From Gibbula magus (taxonomy: Eukaryota > Mollusca > Gastropoda > Trochida > Trochidae): a DNA stretch of 64,000 nt. Below are positions 34,901 to 46,010 of the stretch, one piece after another. The first letter of the stretch is position 1, and each line of letters starts with the position of its first letter. The position numbers and the translations under genes were made by a program. The DNA is taken from NCBI GenBank assembly GCA_936450465.1, contig OW388290.1, forward strand, positions 27,331,457 through 27,395,456, given 5' to 3'. Below the pieces are notes generated by a model. The model was not told the DNA's origin. It saw only the letters and a list, made by a program, of their open reading frames with translations, and did not search any database.

Positions 34901-36584
34901 AAGAGGTCAGTGAATTGAGTATAACAACATTAATATATGGGTCTCAGGGTTTTATTGTACATTCAGGAAGGAATGAATGTATTCATAAATCCAATAACCA
35001 ATAGACTGATTTACGTGATCCTTTCTTTCCAGAAATATTCACAGACTTCCCGGATTATATTGCGTATAAATCAGGCAATTTTAGGAATATATTTGGTTAT
35101 CTGTATAACATGTCAAAATGTCAATATTGTAAATGATCACTATTTAAAATTAAATTGCTCCATATTTTGAAAATCGGGGGTCTTTGAACCCTGTGCAATA
35201 ATCGGTTCTTACGATGACAAGCTCAAGGGCAAAAAGGAATGCATTGGCATATATTCAAAACAAAACAAGCAACTGCATAAGAATGTGTAATGATGACTTT
35301 AGATTGAGTGCCACTATTATCAAGGGACAATTTAACAATTTTGAATACAGACATATACAATCGGATCTAAAAAGTCATAAACAAGATCAACTATTAATTT
35401 GATATACCTTATTCTGACACAATCTAACTTGGAAATGCGATATATATTATATATACATACCAATTATGTTATTTCCATTAGCGGTAAAAAGATTATTAAT
35501 TTTATTAATAATTCATTCGACTTCATAACATTCCAAAAGTTGTGTCATTGGTATTACTTAAGAAATAGATTTCATACTGTGATTGTTCACTGGCTTATAA
35601 ACATTTTGAATTGTGGAAGTTAAACTGGTTTAGAGGCAAGAGTTGTCAACTGCATTTATACAATTGTTTAACTTGAACTTTCAAATCTTTCAAACATGTT
35701 TACTTTTGTAATCATGTTATTTGATCAAAACATTCGGCTGACTCCCTCCCTCCCTCAATGCATGATCACAACTTCAAACTGTATTTATGTTATCTTTTAT
35801 TTAATGTTGTCACCATTTGAACTATCATGTTTTGTGTTGTTGTTTACTGTTCGTATTGGTGTAGTTCTTTTGCCTCAAATTCGTTCTGTGTTTTTAAACA
35901 ACAGCACTTAGTTTGTTCTTTGCTACGAAACGGACTACCTGTTTCTAGATGATACATGTATGTGATGATATGTTATAGTTTACTGTAAATACATCGTTTT
36001 GTTTGGAATGTTTATCCAATTATTAGACACACTTAAACAATTAATCTTATGGAACGATAATATGGAAATGAAGTTAATTACAACTGTTTTAAAGTTGAAT
36101 TTTAAACTTTCAAATGCTGTAGTTATTTATGGTTAGGGTTAGAGAAGTTCGATTACTGAAATACTGATTCGAACGAGGTTTATTGAAGAGGAACTAATTT
36201 GCAATTTGTGAAATATCACCTTTAAAAAGTAATTTTACCAGTGATTGGTCGACTAAGCGAGTCCTGAAAACGATATTCTACCTGGCAATGCATCGCCTAC
36301 ATAGTATTCAAGGAAGAATTGTTTGAATATTTTGTAACATATATATATGTTCCATGCAATCTAGGAATCATCACAATCTGCAGATTGTGAGCTCAATCGA
36401 ACAATCTAGGAATGTTTAACCATTCCTAGATTGTTTAAACAATCTGCAGATTGTGAGACCTTAACAATCTAAGAATGATCACAATCTAGGAATTTGTTAC
36501 CTTGCAGTTGTATGTTGTAGATTGTGAGCATATTTTCTGTCTTATCTACCGACTGTATTGGTTGATTCATAGATTGCAAAGGGG
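31918..36584. repeat. Tandem duplication unit A (4.67 kb)
   Basis: Starts TCTACAAGTGAGCGTGATAT and is repeated from 36585 with roughly a few percent divergence and small indels. It contains no recognised gene. The right end is a truncated foldback element (36357-36584). Position 33605-33640 (GCTAGTAAAAGAATCAGG) is the empty site matching the LTR insertion in unit B. Confidence 0.93.
36357..36584. repeat. Foldback element, left part only (unit A copy)
   Basis: CAATCTAGGAATCATCACAA onward matches 46011-46250. It stops after the first repeat of the internal array where the duplication junction joins TCTACAAGTGAGCG. About 18 bases of the first palindrome present in unit B are missing. Confidence 0.85.
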
Positions 36585-38294
36585 TCTACAAGTGAGCGTG
36601 ATATCATCGGATGTCTTGCAACATAGTTTGATTTAAATCAGGGAGTAAATGCTTAACTAATACCGTTATAATGTTATAATTAGCTACCAAAACATTTCAC
36701 TCATTCATGAATAGTATGAAACAGGACGTTATGTAGATTTTCGAAATTAACTTCCAAAGGTATTTACCATGTTATCACCCCTGGCATCTCATTTCATTTA
36801 AATTGTACTTTGAATTAGTATTTCGAAAGACCTATATTAATATTTTACACAAATACAGGACAATGTTGCTTTATATAAATGTCAATAGTTTATCCGTCTT
36901 CACTAATACTGTACTTCTATCAGGTACAATAACTTTAATATCTAATATCTTTGCAGGTTTCGGTGTTGGAACATTTCTTAATCAATCATTCCTATAAGTC
37001 GAATTATTCAATGGTAAGCACCGGAATATCAATACCCAAATGAATGGGTTGCATCGTAGAACAATATTAGATAATCATCTTCCCATTACCAACTCCAACT
37101 CATGATCATATAATATGATAAATGAATTAAGAGAATTAGTATCGAGTATATTTGCATATCCACCATTTCGTAAGGCCTCTGGGGTGTCCCGATACCAACA
37201 TTAGGGGTTGTTTGTGCTGTTTTTGGATGCAACATTATGTTGTGAAATGTGAAATCTAAACGTCAGTATTGTAAATAATCTGATTTGTAAATATGGGAAC
37301 AGAAATTATTTTAAAAGCAGGATCCGCAGTATATAAATTGAACAGCAACATTGGGAATTAAACGGGACGATTAATGAATTTAAAGGAAAGTATGCAAAGT
37401 TTGCAAGAAGAACAATAAAATGTATCTGATGAAATTGGTACCTCCGTGTAGTGTAAACAAATATATGAAGCTAGTCAGTACAACCCACGAGTTCCATTTT
37501 CTGTAGAATTCCAGTTTAGCTAGGGCAGATGGATTTGATACCTCTTGTGTCTTGTTATGGACTAAGACATGCCTGGAATATTCTAAGCTTGGACGTGGTA
37601 CAGTTTTCTCCCGCACAGTTTTAGAAAACGCAGGTAGTCGCCACTCGTCATAACACCGTATCATTCACTTTGTGGATACTGTAGCAGAACACTTTAATTC
37701 GTTGAATTTCCTCAGTATATTTGTGATATAAAATGTTATACGTTTTAACAATTTATCGAATCAGAAAAAAGGATTTGCACACTGTATATAACAAAAAAAC
37801 AAAAAACAACAACAACAAAACACTGTTTTGTCCCTGCGCAAATAGAACTATAAAGTGTTTGACTTTTATATGGTTATAACTTTATTAAGTTGTGCATTCC
37901 TGATATTGAAATAACTGACATTTCCCTTGTATTATATCACTACAATAACATAAATATGAAACATGATCTAGACTCCACATCGACAGGGAGTGAGTATTGT
38001 TTATGGTGTTCTATGCAACGAGGAAACCCCGTCTAATGATAACACATTCGGTAGTTCGTCAATCGAGCCAGAAGGTGCCTTTCAAACTACGAACACTTAT
38101 ATACTCAATTGCTCTTTAAATTATTGATAACCTGTTCAGACTGATAACCTGAAATGATGTGAACATGTTACATAACTCGATTGGCTTTGCTGCTACATGT
38201 ATTTTACTAAGGTTTTTAATACATTTTCAAACTCAGCTATACAGCTTTGAAGGATATAATTAAATACATTTTGTAAGAAATGTGCTAGTAAAAG

Positions 38295-38498
38295 TGTTAT
38301 GTACTTGGGTTCAGGTTCAACATTCTCATACACCATGACATTACACTGAGTGGAGACAACGTTAGGGTTTATTCCAACATGGCGGACTCTTACATCAAGT
38401 GACGTCATCATTCTTGTATCTATGACGTAATGGATCTTGGGGTACTGTACACAGTCATAGTATAGGTATGGCAACTCATTATTAGTAAATACACTACA
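38295..38498 (-). repeat. 3' LTR (204 bp)
   Basis: In element orientation it begins TGTAGTG and ends ATAACA. It is identical by eye to 43075-43278. It holds a TGACGTCA site at 38400-38407 and an AATAAA on the minus strand at 38368-38373. Confidence 0.97.
38400..38407. promoter_or_regulatory. CRE-like TGACGTCA in LTR
   Basis: A perfect palindromic CREB/ATF-type site, also present in the other LTR (43180-43187). A half-like TTACGTCA lies about 20 bases away. Such sites can drive LTR transcription in animals. Activity here is inferred only. Confidence 0.4.
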
Positions 38499-38510
38499 CT
38501 CTTCCCCCTT
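38499..38510 (-). other. Polypurine tract
   Basis: AAGGGGGAAGAG on the minus strand directly abuts the 3' LTR, the expected place for second-strand priming. Confidence 0.9.
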
Positions 38511-38761
38511 AAATGACTTCCTTCCATAATATCAATTAGGAGTTATAATATTGTAAATATAATGATTGCTGTAACATTTACTAAAAAAGTCTCTTCTGAG
38601 CTTCTGGACTCCTTGAGATGTCTCACTTTAAATACAACTGCAAACTGGCAACTTTGACTCATAACCCTGTAACTTTAGAGTTCATCAATAGATAAGGATC
38701 AAACTTCAAATTATCAACTGAAATCCTAACTTGGACTTTAACACAACAATTTAGAGTTCAT

Positions 38762-41593
38762 TTATAGGTCAAGCCTTTTCACTGGCTTAGTCAGGCGAGC
38801 TGGATATCGCCTGGGCACAACATCACTGCAGGGCTGTCTGCTCTCTGGACATCTCGTCTGGTCTGACGTCGTCACCGGACTCTGACTAGGCTGGGTCGTC
38901 TGCCCAGGTAGTCTCACCAACTCCCTCAGCTGCTGATCAGTGATGTCAGGCCTGGCTGGTGGGGTAGATACCAGATTCTCGGAGCTGCGATATCTCTGCA
39001 TCTGGTCCACATGGGTGACTCTTGTCAATTTACCAATCTGCACACTGTATCTCAGTGACCCAAGGCGCTTAATGACTCTGCCTTGGATCCATTTCTCGTT
39101 CTTCCCCTCTCTATTTCTGACAAGACAGGGTTCGTTGACCTGGAAATCACGTACTACACTTCCCTCTCTGTCATGCGCCTGCTTCTGCTTTTCTTGCATG
39201 CACTCTACTCTCCGGTCCAAGTCTGGTCTTAGCAAGTCTAGTCTCGTGCGCAGTTTCCTTCCTAAGAAAAGTTCTGCTGGTGATTCACCTGTGACCGTGT
39301 GAGGAGTTGCCCTGTAGGTGAGGAGAAAGTTTGCCAACATCTGCTTCACCGAAGTTACATTTTCTTTCTTCTGTGATGAAACGAGATGTTTCTTGAGTGC
39401 TGATTTGACAATCTGTACACTGCGTTCCGCTGCTCCATTTGACGCAGGGTGATACGGGGGTGTCAAACTGTGCTTGACTCCATTCTTCTGTAAGAATTCT
39501 TTAAATTCTTCGGATGTGAACTGAGGTCCGTTGTCCGATACCACTTCAACAGGTAGACCATACGCGGAAAACAGTTCCCTCAATTCTTCAATCGTCCTAC
39601 TGGCTGTCGTAGAAGACATCAAAACCACCTCGATCCATTTTGTCCTGCTGTCGATAACAACTAGGAACTTCTGTGACCTGAACTCTCCAAAGTCTATATG
39701 GATCCTTTCCCAAGCTCTTCTTGGATACACCCATGGGTGTAATGGTGCAACTGGTGGCTCTGATTGGGTCATTTGACATGCTTCACAATCTTTAACTGTA
39801 TTTTCGATCTCTTTATCGAGGCCTGGAAACCACAGGTAGCTTCGGGCCATGCTCTTCATCCGTACAATTCCACTGTGTTCCGCGTGCAACTCGCTGAGTA
39901 CAACTTGCTGGTATTTGGGTGGAATAACCACTCTCATACCCCAGAGTAGACAACCTTGATCCACCGACATCTCAAGTCTTCTGATAAAGAAGGGTCGTAG
40001 TAGATCATCCACATGATTCGGCCATCCAGACTGCGTGTATTGTAACACTCTTGATATTATGACATCTCTCCTGGTTGCTTCAGCAATCTTGTCTGCTGAG
40101 AGTGGGAAGTTGTCAAGGTAGTTAACCTTATTAATCTTTTCCTCTGTTGCCAGCTTGGACGACTCCCATGGTAACCTTGATAAGCAGTCGGCGTTGCTGT
40201 GCTCTGATGATTTTCTGTACCTGATCTCGTACTGGTGTGCCATGAGAATCAGGGCCCATCGTTGGAGTCTTGCTGCTGCTAGCGTTGGGACCCCCGTTTT
40301 TGGTCCGAATATGGTAGTCAGTGGTTTGTGGTCTGTTATCAGGATAAAACTTCTTCCATAAATGTATTTGTGAAACTTTTTCACTCCGAAAATGATGGCT
40401 AACGCTTCTTTCTCCAGCTGTGCATAGTTTTTCTCTGAGACTGTCAATGTCCTGGAGGCATATGCCACTGGTCGCTCACTTCCGTCCTCCATTATGTGTG
40501 ATATGACACACCCTATTCCATAGGCTGAGGCGTCGCAAGCCAGAGTGAGTTGACGATCTGTGCTGTAGTGAACTAAGACGCTCTTGCCCGACAGCAGTGC
40601 CTTGCACTGTGAAAATGCCTCTTCCTGGGCCTTCTTCCATGTCCATGTGGCGTCCCCCTTCAGCAACTTGTATAAAGGGGCCAGCAGAGTGGACATGTTC
40701 GGTATGAATTTTCCATAGTAGTTTACCATGCCGATGAAAGCACGGAGTTCTGTGACATTTCTTGGGTTTGGAGCCTTTGTGATGGCTGTGATTTTATCTT
40801 CTAAAGGATGAATTCCTTCGGCGTCAATACGGTGTCCAAGATATTCAATGGATCTTGTCTGGAACTTGCATTTCTGTAGCTTGAGTTTGATTCCATGTTG
40901 TGCCAGTCTCCCTAGGACAGTTTCCACCAGAACTAGATGCTCATCTTCATTCTCTGTTCCCATTAAGATGTCGTCGAGGAGAACTTCGATTCCATCAATG
41001 CCGTTGAGAATTTGTTCCATGATGCACTGAAACATTGCCGGGGCTGTAGAAACTCCAAATGAAAGTCTCTGGTACTCATAGAGGCCTTTATGAGTGTTGA
41101 TTACCAGTAATTTCTTTGAATCTTCTGAAAGCTCTAGTTGTTGATAGGCACTTGACAAATCCACCTTGCTGAATATTTTCGAGCCTGACAGTTTTGAGAA
41201 TAAGTCCTCCACTGTAGGCATAGGGTAGACCATCTCTTCTAACCATGGGTAAATGGTTACCTTGTAGTCGCCGCAGATCCGTATAGACTTGTCTGATTTC
41301 GGAACAATCACGACAGGAGACGCCCAATCAGATCTCTCAATCTTCTTCACAATTCCATCTCCCTCCAACCTGTCTAATTCCTTCTCTACTTCTCCTTTCA
41401 CTGCATATGGAACTGGCCTTGCCTTGCAGAATTTGGGCACAGCGTCGGGCTTTACCCTAACATCTGCCTTGAAATTCTGTATTGTTCCTTTTCCCTCAAA
41501 TACTGTTTTGTAATCTTCCAGGATGTCTGTCATCTTCTTCCCTTGGTTGTCGATGGCATTAATCTCGTTGAGATGAATGTTCAAACTTCGGAA
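38762..41593 (-). CDS. pol: Gypsy pol: RT, RNase H, integrase
   Basis: A single open frame of about 940 codons. Numbered from the codon at 41584, it has RT with D142 in KVDLSSAYQQ and DD204-205 in VLLDDIL (LLDD in place of the usual YVDD), plus FGVSTAPAMFQ. RNase H has D351, E393, D418 and D466. Integrase has zinc residues H567, H570, C600 and C603 and catalytic D631, D684 and E720, a DD35E spacing. The basic, Pro/Ser-rich C-terminus has no clear chromodomain. It lies directly after, and in the same frame as, the gag-protease stop, with no ATG before about residue 18. Translation therefore depends on reading through or around the UGA, or the copy is disabled. Otherwise it looks intact. Confidence 0.95.
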   Translation of the reverse strand, partial: FRSLNIHLNEINAIDNQGKKMTDILEDYKTVFEGKGTIQNFKADVRVKPDAVPKFCKARPVPYAVKGEVEKELDRLEGDGIVKKIERSDWASPVVIVPKSDKSIRICGDYKVTIYPWLEEMVYPMPTVEDLFSKLSGSKIFSKVDLSSAYQQLELSEDSKKLLVINTHKGLYEYQRLSFGVSTAPAMFQCIMEQILNGIDGIEVLLDDILMGTENEDEHLVLVETVLGRLAQHGIKLKLQKCKFQTRSIEYLGHRIDAEGIHPLEDKITAITKAPNPRNVTELRAFIGMVNYYGKFIPNMSTLLAPLYKLLKGDATWTWKKAQEEAFSQCKALLSGKSVLVHYSTDRQLTLACDASAYGIGCVISHIMEDGSERPVAYASRTLTVSEKNYAQLEKEALAIIFGVKKFHKYIYGRSFILITDHKPLTTIFGPKTGVPTLAAARLQRWALILMAHQYEIRYRKSSEHSNADCLSRLPWESSKLATEEKINKVNYLDNFPLSADKIAEATRRDVIISRVLQYTQSGWPNHVDDLLRPFFIRRLEMSVDQGCLLWGMRVVIPPKYQQVVLSELHAEHSGIVRMKSMARSYLWFPGLDKEIENTVKDCEACQMTQSEPPVAPLHPWVYPRRAWERIHIDFGEFRSQKFLVVIDSRTKWIEVVLMSSTTASRTIEELRELFSAYGLPVEVVSDNGPQFTSEEFKEFLQKNGVKHSLTPPYHPASNGAAERSVQIVKSALKKHLVSSQKKENVTSVKQMLANFLLTYRATPHTVTGESPAELFLGRKLRTRLDLLRPDLDRRVECMQEKQKQAHDREGSVVRDFQVNEPCLVRNREGKNEKWIQGRVIKRLGSLRYSVQIGKLTRVTHVDQMQRYRSSENLVSTPPARPDITDQQLRELVRLPGQTTQPSQSPVTTSDQTRCPESRQPCSDVVPRRYPARLTKPVKRLDL

Positions 41594-42733
41594 TCACATG
41601 CGCCCAAGTAAAGGTACCTTTCTTCCTTGTGCAACAACAACAGGCAGTGTTCTTGTTCTTCCCTGGTACTGGGCTGTGACTTGAATTTTCCCAAGGATAG
41701 GTATCTTGGAACCTGAGTAACCCTTTAAAGTTATCTTGGACTCTTGCAGGGGAATATGTGCAAACTTCTTTTTGTACAAGGTTTCACCAATGACTGAGAC
41801 TTTAGCACCTGTGTCAATTACGAACTCTTGTTGCATTCCATCTAGCATGATAACAGCCGTGAACTCTGACCCATTGGTTTCTTCAAGAGTGTAAATCATA
41901 CACAGTTGTTCTTCATCGTCGGAATCCTCGTCTGCACTTTCAAGTTGATATGCTTTTCCCTTTTTCTTGTATTTTCTTCCCCATACCCTCTTATGCTGGT
42001 TGCCATGGGAACGGTGATGACTTGATTGGTTAACCTTACATGCCCTTGCTAGATGTCCAATCTTTCCACATTGGTCACATTTCTTGCTTTTATGAAAACA
42101 TTTTTCTGAATCATGATTTCCATTACATCTGTAACATGCCTTTTGAATGAAATGATCATGCTTTGTCGCCCTACCTTGATGAAATTTGTTTACCTGTTCA
42201 ACTTGTTGTGGCTTGAATGTTTGAGTGTCTTTGTCAGCCCTTTCCATAGCAATTGATAACTCACAAGCTTTCTGCCATGTTAGCCCCTTGTCTGTCAACA
42301 ACTTCTTTTGAATGTTCTCAAAACGTAAACCTGCAACAAGTCTATCTCGTAAATGTTCCTCAAGAGTGCTTCCAAAATTACAATGCAAAGCAGCACGTTT
42401 CAAACCCAGAATGTAATCAGCAACACATTCATCTTTACCTTGATTTCTTTTCCTGAAAGTATACCGTTCCCCAATTTCGTTGCGATGTGGCTTGTAATAA
42501 TCTGTGAGTAGTGTTTTCAATTCTGTGAATGACAAATCCGAAACATCGTTTGGTGAGGCTAACGACATCAATAACTCAAATGCTTGTGGGCCAACAGTAG
42601 CGAGAAACGTGTTAACTTCGTCCTCTTTCTTAATCTTGTTAGCTTTCATCCAAATTTCAAATCGTTTTACATAAGAAGACCAATCTTCTTTACCTGAGTC
42701 AAACTCGGAAATGTAACCTATGCGCGCAGCCAT
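41594..42733 (-). CDS. gag: Gypsy gag with zinc knuckles and aspartic protease
   Basis: An ATG at 42733 opens a 379-codon frame. Residues 1-180 are a helical retrotransposon gag domain (FEIWMKANKI, ELKTLLTDYY, LRDRLVAGL). Two knuckles follow: C200-C203-H207-C212 and C219-C222-H227-C232, with an acidic stretch near 267-275. The protease active site is D307-T308-G309 (VIDTGAKVSVIG). The frame ends in the conserved LLGR motif at a UGA (41594-41596), where relatives normally carry a Trp and run on into RT. About 340 bases of leader separate it from the 5' LTR. Confidence 0.94.
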   Translation of the reverse strand: MAARIGYISEFDSGKEDWSSYVKRFEIWMKANKIKKEDEVNTFLATVGPQAFELLMSLASPNDVSDLSFTELKTLLTDYYKPHRNEIGERYTFRKRNQGKDECVADYILGLKRAALHCNFGSTLEEHLRDRLVAGLRFENIQKKLLTDKGLTWQKACELSIAMERADKDTQTFKPQQVEQVNKFHQGRATKHDHFIQKACYRCNGNHDSEKCFHKSKKCDQCGKIGHLARACKVNQSSHHRSHGNQHKRVWGRKYKKKGKAYQLESADEDSDDEEQLCMIYTLEETNGSEFTAVIMLDGMQQEFVIDTGAKVSVIGETLYKKKFAHIPLQESKITLKGYSGSKIPILGKIQVTAQYQGRTRTLPVVVAQGRKVPLLGRM

Positions 42734-43054
42734 CTTGGATTTCGTTTTGGGTCTCGTTAAGTCTCGCGAGAGTTCCGCTGTTCACAGTAACTGTATCCTT
42801 TTTTTGCGAGAGCTGTCACAATCACTATTTCTTAGTTACTAATGTTCATGATAAGAATGTTCCATAGTTCGTTCATTAATTCCTTTAGAATTAAACAACA
42901 CACTTAATTGTCCGCACAATGATCTGTAATCGACGGAAGCCTGTTAGCTGACGTGCGTTCACTTTATGGCGCCTTTAGCAGAACTTTCCTTTAGAATGTC
43001 CCTTACCAATTCACATCCATAGCATTGTTCCCGAAACACCATAGGATCACTTGG

Positions 43055-43072
43055 ATCCCATCCTCGTCGCCA
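43055..43072 (-). other. Primer-binding site
   Basis: Two bases after the 5' LTR the minus strand reads TGGCGACGAGGATGGGAT. It begins with TGG, complementary to the CCA end of a tRNA. Which tRNA primes cannot be told from the window. Confidence 0.75.
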
Positions 43073-43074
43073 AA

Positions 43075-43278
43075 TGTTATGTACTTGGGTTCAGGTTCAA
43101 CATTCTCATACACCATGACATTACACTGAGTGGAGACAACGTTAGGGTTTATTCCAACATGGCGGACTCTTACATCAAGTGACGTCATCATTCTTGTATC
43201 TATGACGTAATGGATCTTGGGGTACTGTACACAGTCATAGTATAGGTATGGCAACTCATTATTAGTAAATACACTACA
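43075..43278 (-). repeat. 5' LTR (204 bp)
   Basis: Same 204 bases as 38295-38498. As the upstream LTR it would hold the promoter. No strong TATA box is evident apart from CCTATACTATG near its start. Confidence 0.97.
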
Positions 43279-46010
43279 AAAAGAATCAGGTCAAGATTTA
43301 TCAACCTCGATTTTAACTTAATTGTATTGCTGTGGTAGATTAGATTTGGAGTCCGGCATCACTAATAATGGCTTAAAAAAACAATATCCTTTCACAGATC
43401 TTAATTCATGTCGTTATGCTGGCAACATTCCTTTGACAGATTCGTTACGTGTGTATACAATACAATACATAACCTTTTTACCCCAAACTACATTACAGAG
43501 AACAAACTGGAATGATAATATAATTTGTATATGACATCTTTTGATTTTTCGCTCAAACACTAAATAAAAAGAGAAATGAAATTGAAATAGAACTAAGCAC
43601 AACATTTTAGAAAACAGTTTAGCAACAGACCTCATACATTTTTTTATATCTAAGATTGGTACATTTGCATTTTGCTGAAGGTAATACAATGTCACGATTC
43701 AACTCCCTGATAAAGTAAGACATCTGTCTGTATTAATTTTTATGCCATATATTTTCTGCATTAAAATATTTGATTATGTATAAGAACATGTATAGAGATA
43801 AATAATGTCATGTACGCTTCCTAATTTACTAATTTACCAATGTGGAAGCTTTACTTAGGGACTTTCTCATTGCATCACAATTTAAAATCTGGTAACCATA
43901 CTATTAAAATGAAATGCATATATATGAATATACCTCAATATCTAAATGTTACAAATTGACAATATTGTTTCAGGTACATTCGTCTTGTCCCTGAAGCAGC
44001 ACTCATAAACAACTTGTAATCACTTCCAAGTTGTTTATATGTTTCTGGTAATGGTACCACATGCTATGCTATATCGATGTATGTGGTTTATAATGATTTG
44101 ATTTTGAAACTATAACACAACCATTCTCTTCATAATTATTAAAAATCACACGTGTATCTTACACACATCAGAAAATCAATGTAACTTCATCATTGAATTG
44201 TTACAGTTTTTAAATAAACATAATTAAGAAATTAATAAAGTTTATTTAAGTAGTTGTAGGAGCTCACTTTGAATCTTGACAACACAGTAGTTCCCTACAT
44301 TGTTATGAGAAAATACTTTTTGCATGTATTTGAGGTCCTGGCTGCAATCACCTTTACCGAACTGACAACTTGAGAAGAAGACACATCGCTTGTTAACGAC
44401 ATACTAGTATGACAAATGGGGCGGGTTTCTCGAAATAAGATGGTGACACATGAGATCTGTAGAGGGACATAAATATTGTCAACCTCCCATGTGTGATCCT
44501 GGACGCGTGAGAAGCCTTAATAGGAATGTTTCTCGTAATTTGCAATACAAAGAGGTCAGTGAATTGAGTATAACAACAGTAATATATGGGTCTCAGGGTT
44601 TTATTGTACATTCAGGAAGGAATGAATGTATTCATAAATCCAATAACCAACAGACTGATTTACGTGATCCTTTCTTTCCAGAAATATTCACAGACTTCCC
44701 GGATTATATTGCGTATAAATCAGGCAATTTTAGGAATATATTTGGTTATCTGTATAACATGTCAAAATGTCAATATTGTAAATGATCACTATTTAAAATT
44801 AAATTGCTCATTATTTTGAAAATCAGGGGTCTTTGAACCCTGTGGAATAATCGGTTCTTACGATGACAAGCTCAAGGGCAAAAAGGAATGCATTGGCATA
44901 TATTCAAAACAAAACAAGCAACTGCATAAGAACGTGTAATGATGACTTTAGATTGAGTGCCACTATTATCAAGGGACAATTTAACAATTTTGAATACAGA
45001 CAGATACAATCGGATCTAAAAAGTCATAAACAAGATCAACTATTAATTTGATATACCTTATTCTGACACAATCTAACTTGTAAATGCGATATATATTATA
45101 TATACATACCAATTATGTTATTTCCATTAGCGGTAAACAGATTATTAATTTTATTAATAATTCATTCGACTTCATAACATTCCAAAAGATGTGTCATTGG
45201 TATTACTTAAGAAATAGATTTCATACTGTGATTGTTCACTGGCTTATAAATATTTTGAATTAGAAGTTAAACTGGTTTAGAGGCCAGAGTTTGTCAACTG
45301 CATTTATACAATTGTTTAACTTGAACTTTCAAATCTTTCAAACATGTTTACTTTTGTAATCATGTTATTTGATCAAAACATTCGGCTGACTCCCTCCCTC
45401 CCTCAATGCATGGTCACAACTTCAAACTGTATTTATGTTATCTTTTATTTAATGTTGTCACCATTTGAACTATCATGTTTTGTGTTGTTGTTTACTGTTC
45501 GTATTGGTGTAGTTCTTTTGCCTCAAATTCGTTCTGTGTTTTTAAACAACAGCACTTAGTTTGTTATATGCTACGAAACGGACTACCTGTTTCTAGATGA
45601 TACATGTATGTGATGATATGTTATAGTTTACTGTAAATACATCGTTTTGTTTGTAATGTTTATCCAATTATTAGACACACTTAAAAAATTAATCTTATGG
45701 AACGATAATGTGGAAATGAAGTTAATTACAACTGTTTTAAAGTTGAATTTTAAACTTTTAAACTCAAATGCTGTAGTTATTTATGGTTAGGGTTAGGGAA
45801 GTTCGATTACTGAAATACTGATTCGAACGAGGTTTATTGAAGAGGAAATAATTTGCAATTTGTGAAATATCACCTTTAAAAAGTAATTTTCCCAGTGATT
45901 GGTCGGCTAAGCGAGTCCTGAAAACGATATTCTACCTGGCAATGCATCGCCTACATAGTATTCAAGGAAGAATTGTTTGAATATTTTGTAACATATATAT
46001 ATGTTCCATG

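Larger units (their letters stand above)
38295..43278 (-). mobile_element. Complete Gypsy-type LTR retrotransposon
   Basis: All parts of a Gypsy (Metaviridae-type) element lie on the minus strand: 5' LTR 43278-43075, primer site 43072 down, gag with two zinc knuckles, aspartic protease, RT, RNase H, integrase, polypurine tract and 3' LTR. The order protease-RT-RNase H-integrase marks Gypsy rather than Copia. The 5-bp target duplication AAAAG lies at 38290-38294 and 43279-43283. The LTRs show no difference by eye, so insertion is very recent. There is no envelope frame. One UGA separates the gag-protease frame from pol. Confidence 0.97.

Noticed and set aside
38940..42456. Plus-strand frames across the Gypsy element
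   Set aside because: They are antisense shadows of gag and pol with no independent support.
33671..45559. Frames shared between duplication units A and B as a possible gene
   Set aside because: The units are too similar for conservation to be informative. One frame has a stop in unit A, and no domain or splice context was found.
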